From positions 1 to 45,679 of the forward strand of contig JBEKKT010000013.1 in assembly GCA_050010535.1 (NCBI GenBank): a stretch of DNA of 45,679 nucleotides, written 5' to 3'. This DNA comes from JAJRAG01 sp050010535 (GTDB taxonomy: Archaea > Thermoplasmatota > Thermoplasmata > Methanomassiliicoccales > JACIVX01). The notes under the pieces are model-generated. The model saw only the letters and a list, made by a program, of their open reading frames with translations. It was not told the DNA's origin and did no database searches. Of this stretch, positions 1 to 6,718 are shown one piece after another (within the stretch, counting starts at the first letter, position 1; the number at the start of each line of letters is the position of its first letter). A program made the translations under genes and the position numbers.

Positions 1-836
1 AGGTTGGGATGATCAACCCCTTGGAGAAGTTGGGATTGAGAGCCGAGGCGCGGATGATATGCATTCCCACCACGAGCGGCTCTGGGTCGGAAGCAACCTG
101 GGCTGCAATAATCACGGACCCGGATGAGAATGTGAAGATGGAGCTACCATCGAGGGAGGTGGTCCCCGACATCGCGATACTTGAACCAACTCTATCTTCC
201 ATGATGCCTGCCTCTTTGGCAGCGCAATCAGGTCTCGACGTGTTGACGCACGCTATCGAGGCATACTCGAGCCCATGGAGGAACGACTTCTCAGATGGTC
301 TAGCGATCAGGGCAATCCAGATAGTGTTCGAGTTTCTTCCACGGTCTTTCTTGGACGCGGGAGATTCGGAGGCGAGAGAGAAGATGCATCTGGCAGCGAC
401 GATGGGCGGCTTGGCCTTTGGGAATTCACAGGCGGGGGCAGCGCACTCTATGGGCCACTCGCTCGGAGCATTGTTCAAGATCTCTCATGGGAGATGTGTG
501 GGCATAATGCTCCCTTACATCATGGAATTCAGTCAGTCTGTTGTCCTTGACAGGTATGCGGGGATTGCAAGGGCCCTAGGCATCAGCGCAACGGACGATG
601 AGGGAGCGGCGAGAGAACTCATCAGCAGGGTTAGAGGCCTGAGGAAGGGCTTGGGCGAGCCCGACAGCATCAAGGACACTGGCATCGACGAACGTGACTT
701 CACCACCAAGCTAGAAGGCCTGGTCGATAGGGCAATGAGATCGGCACTGACCCCGATTTGCCCTAGGATTCCTTCCGCCAAGGAATACAAGCGCTTGTTC
801 GTATGCGCTTACCGCGGGGAGAGTATCGATTTCTGA
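1..836 (+). CDS. Iron-containing alcohol dehydrogenase, C-terminal part (5' end outside window)
   Basis: Group III metal-dependent alcohol dehydrogenase, which interconverts alcohols and aldehydes with NAD(P)H. The reading frame is open to the left edge, and the first visible Met codon (position 9) is internal: the family runs to about 380-390 residues and only about 277 are present. The nucleotide-side motif TTSGSGSE is visible near residue 21 counted from that Met. The four metal ligands of the family can be placed as Asp77 and His81 (in GLDVLTHAIEAY), His150 (SMGHSLGA) and His160 (KISHG). The substrate is unknown. It is followed after about 100 bp by a flavin disulfide oxidoreductase on the same strand, but a separate promoter-like region lies between them, so they need not be co-transcribed. 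The family is confident; the alcohol used is not. Confidence 0.93.
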   Translation, partial: VGMINPLEKLGLRAEARMICIPTTSGSGSEATWAAIITDPDENVKMELPSREVVPDIAILEPTLSSMMPASLAAQSGLDVLTHAIEAYSSPWRNDFSDGLAIRAIQIVFEFLPRSFLDAGDSEAREKMHLAATMGGLAFGNSQAGAAHSMGHSLGALFKISHGRCVGIMLPYIMEFSQSVVLDRYAGIARALGISATDDEGAARELISRVRGLRKGLGEPDSIKDTGIDERDFTTKLEGLVDRAMRSALTPICPRIPSAKEYKRLFVCAYRGESIDF

Positions 837-890
837 GAACAATCAGGACTGCATGGGGATCGCGTCGTTGCCCCGGCCGCTGAGCGAAAA

Positions 891-932
891 CTAATTAGAA
901 CCAGATGCTCCAATAGTGGAGCAGCAAGGAGG
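891..932 (+). promoter_or_regulatory. TATA-like element, 7-bp palindrome and strong SD before the disulfide oxidoreductase
   Basis: The sequence CTAATTAGAA (891-900) resembles a TATA box. A perfect inverted repeat, TGCTCCA-ATAG-TGGAGCA, occupies 906-923, followed at once by the SD AAGGAGG (926-932), 8 bases before the ATG at 941. If the TATA box is real, transcription would start near 920, so the palindrome would lie between TATA box and start site, a typical place for a repressor operator. It could instead form an RNA hairpin next to the SD. Both readings are inference. Confidence 0.45.
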
Positions 933-940
933 CAAGCTCT

Positions 941-2347
941 ATGGAGCAGTACGATCTGATTGTCATAGGCTCAGGGGCGGGCATGAACGTTGTCGATCGT
1001 GCCAGGCGTATCGGCATGAGAGTTGCATTGTTGGAAAACGGTCCGCTTGGTGGTACGTGTCTCAACCGAGGTTGCATTCCGAGCAAGATACTGATCTACC
1101 CAGCAGACGTGGTCAGGGAAATAGAAGATGCCGGGCGAATCGGGGTGTATGCAAAGATCAAGAACCTTGACTTCGATCTAGTTCGCAAGAGAATGTGGGA
1201 TCTCGTCCTCGGCGACCGTGGGGGAATGGGAAGGGCGGTCGAGGCAGATTCCGGTCTGGGATACTTCCACATTACCGGACATTTCATAGGGGCGAAAACA
1301 CTCCAGGTGGGGAACGCGCAGATCACAGCCCCGAAGATCATGATTGCCGCTGGCGTCAGAACGAGGGTACCGAATGTTCCTGGCCTTGTAGAGTCTGAAG
1401 TCCTGACTTCCGAGAACGTCTTCGACATCGAGAAGCTTCCGAGGCAGATCGTCGTGCTCGGAGGCGGATACAAGGCATGCGAATTCGCACATTTCTTCTC
1501 TGCATTCGGCTCTCAGGTCACGATCATCGGGCACAATCCGAGGCTGCTTCCAAGGGAGGAGCCGGAGGTCAGTGAGCAGGTCAAGAAGACGATGTCAAAG
1601 TTCGTCGATGTGAGGGTCAATCAGGATGTCGTGGAGGTGATTGGGGGGAGGCGCAAGCGTAGAACAATTTTCCACAAGGACAGGGAGACAGGGAAGGCGG
1701 ACAAGGTCGATGCGGAGGAAATCCTTGTCACGACAGGAGTAAGGAGCAACTCCGATCTGCTGAGGCCCGAGGAAAGCGGCGTAGCTCTGGACAAGAACGG
1801 ATACATCGTCGTGAACGAGTATCTGGAGACAAGTGTGCCCGGTATCTGGGCATTCGGTGACATCATCGGCAGGAACATGTTCAGGCACACGGCGAACTAC
1901 GAGAGCGACGTCGCCTGGACCAACGCATTCGGTATGCAGAAGATCAAAGTGGACGACCATGCGGTCCCCCACGCCGTCTTCTCCTATCCCCAGGTGGCGA
2001 GCGTCGGGACGATGGAGGCAGACGCTGAGAAGAGCGGGTTGGACATACTCATCGGCACGAACATGTATTCCAGCTGCGCGAAAGGCTACGCCATGGGCGA
2101 TGAGGAGAGTTTCGTGAAGGTTGTCGTTGAAAGAGAAACGAAGAGGATCCTCGGAGCGAGCGTCGTCGGTCCGCACGCTGCACTGCTGCTTCAGCCCTTA
2201 GTGTATCTCATGAACGCCGGAAATCAGTCGTATGTGCCTATTGCGAACAGCCAGACGATTCATCCCGCATTGAGCGAGGCAGTCGTGGGAGCGTTCGCCA
2301 GACTTCACGCGCACGGTCATGAACACGAGCATGAGCACGCTGCTTGA
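941..2347 (+). CDS. Class I pyridine nucleotide-disulfide oxidoreductase (dihydrolipoamide dehydrogenase-like) with His-rich tail
   Basis: FAD-dependent disulfide reductase of 468 residues, the usual family length. The N-terminal FAD motif GSGAG starts near residue 10. The redox-active disulfide is Cys40/Cys45 in GGTCLNRGCIPSK. A second Rossmann motif, VLGGGYKACEF, sits near residue 175, and the dimerisation domain carries the His441-Pro...Glu446 pair (IHPALSE) that acts as the base in this family. The C-terminus is unusual: the last dozen residues are a run of His and Glu (HAHGHEHEHEH) that could bind a metal. No lipoyl-dependent complex is encoded nearby, so a role as true lipoamide dehydrogenase is doubtful. 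A mercuric, mycothione-like or other disulfide reductase is possible, although the C-terminal Cys pair of mercuric reductase is absent. The strong SD at 926-932 fixes the start. Confidence 0.88.
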   Translation: MEQYDLIVIGSGAGMNVVDRARRIGMRVALLENGPLGGTCLNRGCIPSKILIYPADVVREIEDAGRIGVYAKIKNLDFDLVRKRMWDLVLGDRGGMGRAVEADSGLGYFHITGHFIGAKTLQVGNAQITAPKIMIAAGVRTRVPNVPGLVESEVLTSENVFDIEKLPRQIVVLGGGYKACEFAHFFSAFGSQVTIIGHNPRLLPREEPEVSEQVKKTMSKFVDVRVNQDVVEVIGGRRKRRTIFHKDRETGKADKVDAEEILVTTGVRSNSDLLRPEESGVALDKNGYIVVNEYLETSVPGIWAFGDIIGRNMFRHTANYESDVAWTNAFGMQKIKVDDHAVPHAVFSYPQVASVGTMEADAEKSGLDILIGTNMYSSCAKGYAMGDEESFVKVVVERETKRILGASVVGPHAALLLQPLVYLMNAGNQSYVPIANSQTIHPALSEAVVGAFARLHAHGHEHEHEHAA

Positions 2348-2370
2348 CCAATGCAACTGTGCAGAGATCT

Positions 2371-3507
2371 CTACTTGGGCGTTATCGCCGCCTTCATCGA
2401 CCTGAGCGCCTTGTGAGCGGCTATGGCCTCCACGGCTCGAACGAATGGCACCTTGTGCGTCAGCAGTCTCTTGTACGGGAAGCGGTCCATCGTGTTGCGC
2501 AGGAGCTTGAGGTCCGCCTCGTATTGCATCGGGGGACAGTAGAACTGGCCGATGACCGTAAGATCCCTGTCCACCAGCCTCCAAGGATTGAAAGGCACTG
2601 GCCCATAGTCGGTGTATGCCCCTATCTCGATCACGTATCCGGATTTCCTTGCCATCTCCACAGCTTCTGGAAACGCTGAGGGAATCCCAGTGCAGTCAGC
2701 CACGAGATCCGCGCCGATTCCCTTTGTCAGCCTTTTGGCCTCCGATATCCTCTTCTCAACGGTATCGTACGTCTCCAAGCTAATCGTGATGTCAACGCCG
2801 AATTCAGCCGCGACCTTTAGTCTCCAATCGGGAGCGCCGATCATTATGACTCTGTCCGCACCAAGCACCTTCGCCCTCACCGCGGCCATGATCCCGACTG
2901 GACCGGCACCCTGCACGACTACCGTGTCCCCGTATCCGAAGCCTTCTTTCTGAGCAGGATACGGCATCTGCGCTCGTGCGATCCCGCGCGTGGATGCGAG
3001 TGTGTCGAGCAGAACGGCCACATCGTCCTCCATGTCACCTGGTATCTTCCAAACCCTCGTTCCAGGCCTGAGGAGAACGTACTCCCCCCATCCTCCGAAT
3101 ATCCACGGTCTGAACTCCTCCTTCTCACAGTTGACGTATCCATACGTGAACGGGTTTTCGCACTGTGCGCTGTGCCAGGTCCCGAGAAAACGGCAGTAGT
3201 GACATGTTCCACAAGAAATGTCCGGATACCAGAGGATCCGATTCCCCTTCTGTAGGCACTCGTCGTGGACCTCCATTCTCGACGCGGCCGTCTCCGTTGT
3301 CTCGAAGACTTCTCCCACGTTCTCGTGACCAGGAATGACGGGAAAGTCCGCCTTCAAGTGTCCGTCGAACTGGTGTTTGTCGCTGCCGCACACGCCGGAC
3401 ATGTGCATCTTGACCGTCATCTCACCCTCCTTCAAATCAGGGTAATCGAAGGACCTCGTCTCCATTCTTCCTGGATACATAACAGCGGCACTCACTTTGC
3501 TAACCAT
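2371..3507 (-). CDS. Zinc-dependent alcohol dehydrogenase (MDR superfamily)
   Basis: Medium-chain dehydrogenase of 378 residues. The catalytic zinc site is Cys40 (GVCGSD) and the GHE pair His61-Glu62. The structural zinc site uses Cys99, Cys102, Cys105 and Cys116; the last gap is longer than the common C-x2-C-x2-C-x7-C pattern. A NAD(P)-binding Rossmann motif (VQGAGPVGI) follows in the middle. The overall pattern resembles threonine or polyol dehydrogenases, but the substrate cannot be read from the sequence. The gene converges on the disulfide oxidoreductase with only 23 bases between stop codons. GGTGA lies 4 bases before the ATG. A weak TATA-like stretch (AGATTAATAG) lies about 60 bp upstream of the start. 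Confidence 0.92.
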   Translation of the reverse strand: MVSKVSAAVMYPGRMETRSFDYPDLKEGEMTVKMHMSGVCGSDKHQFDGHLKADFPVIPGHENVGEVFETTETAASRMEVHDECLQKGNRILWYPDISCGTCHYCRFLGTWHSAQCENPFTYGYVNCEKEEFRPWIFGGWGEYVLLRPGTRVWKIPGDMEDDVAVLLDTLASTRGIARAQMPYPAQKEGFGYGDTVVVQGAGPVGIMAAVRAKVLGADRVIMIGAPDWRLKVAAEFGVDITISLETYDTVEKRISEAKRLTKGIGADLVADCTGIPSAFPEAVEMARKSGYVIEIGAYTDYGPVPFNPWRLVDRDLTVIGQFYCPPMQYEADLKLLRNTMDRFPYKRLLTHKVPFVRAVEAIAAHKALRSMKAAITPK

Positions 3508-3613
3508 CTAGTCACCATTCCTGCGAAACGGATTGGCGGAGAAAGACATGCGGTTGGTCCTATTAATCTATGTTCGAAGAGGTGTCATCAATTCGTCTCA
3601 GTCTGACATGGGC

Positions 3614-4504
3614 CTATCTGATGCTTTCCTGAATTCGTGTTAGACGCCTCAGAAATCTCTCGCTCGCGATCCCGCAGAGGTATGGAACTGGTGGAGTCAG
3701 GTAGATCAGCGATCCGAAGAACGCAACAAGCTTCTTGCCCGTCCCCATCAAGTTTATCTTGCTAATAATCGGGTCGCGCATGTCGACCTCCTTGATTAGG
3801 CCGAAGATCGATTTGAGAATCAGCACATCAGAAGCGAGGACGACTCCGACACTCCATGCGATACCCTTCTCAAGCGGCATTCTGTTCCCGTATGCGGCCG
3901 TTCTCTTCCCCAATATCGCCTTCCTAAGATCCTCAGCATTCTCCCCATCGAAGAGGGTATAGGCATAGGCGATCGTGTTCAGACTGTGCGAATCGCTTCC
4001 GCCAACAATCGCCCATCTTCCCTGATTCTCGTGGGACTGCGCCTTCCTGTTGGCGTACCCATCGATGTGTCCGGCGTTGAGCGTCTCTATAGCATCGATG
4101 TCGAGTTCGTCTATCTTCTCACCGAGGCTCGGACAGTGAAGGCTGAAGGGATGCGGAGCGACGACCAATCCGCCCTGGGCCCTTATCCTATCGATCGTCT
4201 CCTGGACTGGAAGGCCAGGGGGGATTTCCTGCGTGAGATATAGCCCGATCAACTCCCCATCGAGCGTAGTTATCTCCTCGCCTACGACAACGTCGACGCC
4301 TGGATAGTCCCTCGCGCACTCCTTCGCCTTGAAAGCCCCTTCAATGCTGTTGTGGTCCGTTATGCAGACGACCTTGAGACCAATGGCTTGGGCGTTCTTC
4401 ACGACATCGCAGGGATTAGCAACGGACTCTGGAAACCGAAGAAATCCAAGTCGCCCCCACCCCGAGTACCTCGTGTGAACGTGAATGTCAGCCCTGGTTT
4501 GCAT
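3614..4504 (-). CDS. PHP-domain phosphoesterase with hydrophobic C-terminal region
   Basis: PHP (polymerase and histidinol phosphatase) family metal-dependent phosphoesterase. The first metal motif, ADIHVHTRYSG, comes right after the start. ITDHNSIEG, the HPF motif (APHPFSLH) and the late GGSDSH motif supply the remaining His/Asp ligands. I place the start at the Met at 4504 (about 296 residues) and not at the in-frame Met at 4573, because a TATA box is centred 27 bp upstream of 4504 and the longer form would only add a non-conserved tail. After the PHP core there are two hydrophobic stretches in the last 90 residues, suggesting membrane contact. A paralogue lies at 13584-14246. The substrate (nucleoside phosphate, oligonucleotide or other) is unknown. 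Confidence 0.85.
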   Translation of the reverse strand: MQTRADIHVHTRYSGWGRLGFLRFPESVANPCDVVKNAQAIGLKVVCITDHNSIEGAFKAKECARDYPGVDVVVGEEITTLDGELIGLYLTQEIPPGLPVQETIDRIRAQGGLVVAPHPFSLHCPSLGEKIDELDIDAIETLNAGHIDGYANRKAQSHENQGRWAIVGGSDSHSLNTIAYAYTLFDGENAEDLRKAILGKRTAAYGNRMPLEKGIAWSVGVVLASDVLILKSIFGLIKEVDMRDPIISKINLMGTGKKLVAFFGSLIYLTPPVPYLCGIASERFLRRLTRIQESIR

Positions 4505-4525
4505 CTGGGTATGAAATATGTTTCT

Positions 4526-4536
4526 ATGATAAATAG
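4526..4536 (-). promoter_or_regulatory. TATA box for the PHP gene
   Basis: On the minus strand this reads CTATTTATCAT, centred 27 bp upstream of the ATG at 4504. The spacing fits leaderless transcription and supports the shorter start of the PHP gene. Confidence 0.55.
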
Positions 4537-4632
4537 AATTCGCAGAAGAATGCGGTCTAAGCGAATCACGCACGTCGTCTGAGCAAGCACAGCGTTCGAT
4601 CGTTAGGAGAGCTCGTGCGAGCTATCCATGTC

Positions 4633-4749
4633 TCAGCTCACCAACGTCGTGTCCTGGCCACGGCAAACCAGAGTGCCGCCGGCTTATATCACGATCTCCA
4701 CCTTGTTGCCACAGATTTCGCATTCATAAAGCTGTCCGACCTTCGTCAT
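4633..4749 (-). pseudogene. Desulforedoxin-like gene broken by an in-frame TAA
   Basis: Translated from the ATG at 4749, the frame gives MTKVGQLYECEICGNKVEIV and one more Ile, then TAA at codon 22 (4684-4686). In the same frame it continues AGGTLVCRGQDTTLVS and ends with TGA at 4633-4635. Read through, this matches desulforedoxin or the N-terminal domain of desulfoferrodoxin: the Cys10-x2-Cys13 pair, a 16-residue step to Cys29 and the AGGTLVC strand. The normal second Cys of the C-terminal pair is Arg30, so one of the four iron ligands is lost as well. A good SD (AGGAGG) lies 8 bases before the ATG, and the gene sits 31 bp behind the flavodiiron gene on the same strand, where a redox partner is plausible. 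Two separate point changes argue for real decay, but sequencing error or translation of only the short N-terminal peptide cannot be excluded. Confidence 0.72.
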
Positions 4750-4780
4750 TATTCTTCCTCCTGTGCGATGGAGGAGGAAG

Positions 4781-5956
4781 CTAGCCCCCTTTGACTTTTC
4801 TTCCTATGGTCTGTCCATATTCGAAGCACTTGAGCTTCTCCTGCTCCTTCGGCACATATCTCATTTCCAAGTCATCGAAAGCGAGTTCGAGCCCCGCTTT
4901 CTCAAGGTGTTCCCTCAGCGCCTTTACTGCTCCTCCGCCCCAGCCGAACGACCCGAAAGCGGCTCCAATCTTGCCTTTCGGCCTCAGACCCCTCATGTAT
5001 ATGACGAAGTCCGCGACACTCGGGAACATCCCGTTATTCAGAGTGGGCGAGCCCACAACAACCGCCCTGGCATCCAGCACCTCCTTCATGATCTCGCTCC
5101 GATCGCTGTCCGCGAGTCTGTACGGGCGGACCTCGACTCCCTCCGAGGCGATGCCATCGGCTATGGCCTCCGCCATTGTCTGGGTGCTTCCCCACATCGT
5201 GTCGTAGACGACGACGGCCTTCTCCTTCGATTCACCCCTCGCCCATGAGAGGTAAGCATTGATGATCTTGCCCGGGTCCTTCCTCCAAATGATCCCATGG
5301 GAGGTCGCGAGGATCTTGATGTCCAATCCCTTCACCTTCTCGAACGTCTTCAGCACCTGGCTGCCGAATGGCATTAAGATATTCGCGTAGTACTTCGCTG
5401 CCTCGTACATCAGAACGTCCTGATCGACATCGTCATCGAACCTTCTTGCGCTTGCGAGGTGCTGCCCGAATCCGTCCATTGAGAAGAGAATCTTGTCCTC
5501 GACAAGATAGGTGAACATCGAATCGGGCCAGTGCAGCATTGGTGTCTCAATGAATTTAACGGTCCTCTTCCCGAAGCGCAACTCTTGTCCGTCCTCGACC
5601 CCCTCCACGATGATGTCGTCGTAGTGGAGTCCCAGTCCCTCCACACCTCTCTTTGAGGCCAGGATTCTGGCGCCGGTAAGGCTCTGAGCCAATGGTAAGC
5701 TGCTTGAGTGGTCCATTTCGACATGATTCGAGATGATGACGCCGATCTCCTTTGGGTCGAGGACCGACCTTATCCGAGATTCCATTTGATCGAAGAACGG
5801 TCTCTTGACTGTGTCCACTAGTACGTTCGCCTCTCCTCGTATGAGATATGCATTGTACGTGCTGCCCCTCGGGGTGGTATATCCATGGAAATTCCTCACG
5901 TTCCAGTCGATTGCTCCCACCCAGTAGACGTTCTCTGCGATTTCTATCGCTTTCAT
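4781..5956 (-). CDS. fprA: Flavodiiron protein (A-type, oxygen/NO reductase)
   Basis: Cytoplasmic flavodiiron protein of 391 residues that reduces O2 to water, or NO to N2O, at a diiron site using electrons from FMN. The N-terminal metallo-beta-lactamase domain has the ligand set His78-x-Glu80-x-Asp82-His83 (NHVEMDHSSS), His142, Asp161 and His220. From about residue 247 a flavodoxin domain follows (VVYDTMWGSTQTMAEA). There is no C-terminal rubredoxin domain, so an external donor is needed; the next gene downstream is a broken desulforedoxin. The start is supported by the SD GAGGGGAGC just before the ATG and by an AT-rich TATA-like stretch about 40 bp upstream. This enzyme is common in anaerobes that meet oxygen. 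The gene is divergent from dedA. Confidence 0.95.
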   Translation of the reverse strand: MKAIEIAENVYWVGAIDWNVRNFHGYTTPRGSTYNAYLIRGEANVLVDTVKRPFFDQMESRIRSVLDPKEIGVIISNHVEMDHSSSLPLAQSLTGARILASKRGVEGLGLHYDDIIVEGVEDGQELRFGKRTVKFIETPMLHWPDSMFTYLVEDKILFSMDGFGQHLASARRFDDDVDQDVLMYEAAKYYANILMPFGSQVLKTFEKVKGLDIKILATSHGIIWRKDPGKIINAYLSWARGESKEKAVVVYDTMWGSTQTMAEAIADGIASEGVEVRPYRLADSDRSEIMKEVLDARAVVVGSPTLNNGMFPSVADFVIYMRGLRPKGKIGAAFGSFGWGGGAVKALREHLEKAGLELAFDDLEMRYVPKEQEKLKCFEYGQTIGRKVKGG

Positions 5957-6063
5957 GCTCCCCTCAGTTGGAATACGAGGGCACGCGTATCTATTATTTT
6001 CTGTTCATCTTAGGCGTCGCGCCTTTCGCGAGTGCTAGGCCCAGAACGAAACCCTGGGAATAG

Positions 6064-6073
6064 TTTTTATAAT
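6064..6073 (+). promoter_or_regulatory. TATA box for dedA
   Basis: TTTTTATAAT is centred about 26 bp upstream of the ATG at 6095. This supports a leaderless transcript and rules against the in-frame start at 6032, which lies upstream of the box. Confidence 0.6.
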
Positions 6074-6094
6074 GAGACTCGAATCGTGTCGGCC

Positions 6095-6718
6095 ATGGGT
6101 ATCATCGAATGGGGCATCTTTTCCATAAAAGACCTCATCCTCACCGCAGGATACCCAGGCGTTTTCTTCTTGATGGCGCTGGAGAGCGCATGCCTCCCCA
6201 TTCCTAGCGAGATTATCTTGCCCTTTGCTGGATGGCTTGCCTATGATGGACAATTCAACCTGATTCTCGCGGCCCTAGCAGGCACATTCGGTTGTCTGGG
6301 GGGATCCGTGTTCGCGTATCTTGTAGGGCTGTACGGTGGAAGAAAGTTCGTTGTCAAGTATGGCAAGTACGTCCTTCTTAACGAGAAGAGCCTTGATTCG
6401 GCGGAACGCTGGTTCGCGAAGTATGGCGACTCCGCGGTGTTCTTCAGCCGATTGCTTCCAATCATACGAACTTTCATTTCTCTGCCGGCGGGAATGGCGA
6501 GGATGAATGGTGCTCGATTCTCCACGCTCACCTTCATCGGCTCTTTGCCTTGGTGCTTCGTCTTGACCTATATCGGTTTTGCCCTCGGACCGAGTTGGCA
6601 GTCCATCACTGGCATATTCGGCGGTCTTGACGTCATCATAGTACTGGCGGTTGTCTTGATTCTCGTGTGGTATTTGCTGAGGAGAAGGAAGCTGAGTATG
6701 AAGGCTCAGGACGAGTAG
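6095..6718 (+). CDS. DedA/SNARE-associated family membrane protein
   Basis: Integral membrane protein of about 207 residues in the DedA (VTT domain) family, whose bacterial members act in lipid carrier recycling and membrane homeostasis. Hydrophobic helices include the stretch after GYPGVFFLMALESACLPIPS, which holds the family's conserved E-x-x-x-x-P-I-P-S-E motif, and a C-terminal membrane segment before the basic tail (LLRRRKLSMKAQDE). The motif FFSRLLPIIRTFISLPAGMA is the classic DedA F-x-R-x-x-P-x-x-R segment. The start at 6095 is chosen from the TATA spacing. The 3' end overlaps the 3' end of the convergent ABCE1 gene by 13 bases. The exact substrate in archaea is unknown. Confidence 0.9.
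   Translation: MGIIEWGIFSIKDLILTAGYPGVFFLMALESACLPIPSEIILPFAGWLAYDGQFNLILAALAGTFGCLGGSVFAYLVGLYGGRKFVVKYGKYVLLNEKSLDSAERWFAKYGDSAVFFSRLLPIIRTFISLPAGMARMNGARFSTLTFIGSLPWCFVLTYIGFALGPSWQSITGIFGGLDVIIVLAVVLILVWYLLRRRKLSMKAQDE

Noticed and set aside
4610..4623. Palindrome AGCTCG-TG-CGAGCT downstream of the desulforedoxin remnant
   Set aside because: The loop is only two bases and no T-tract follows on either strand. It is too short to call a terminator or operator.
4684..4686. Recoding of the TAA in the desulforedoxin-like frame as an amino acid
   Set aside because: Known archaeal recoding uses TAG (pyrrolysine) or TGA (selenocysteine), not TAA, and a second iron ligand is lost as well, so decay is the simpler reading.
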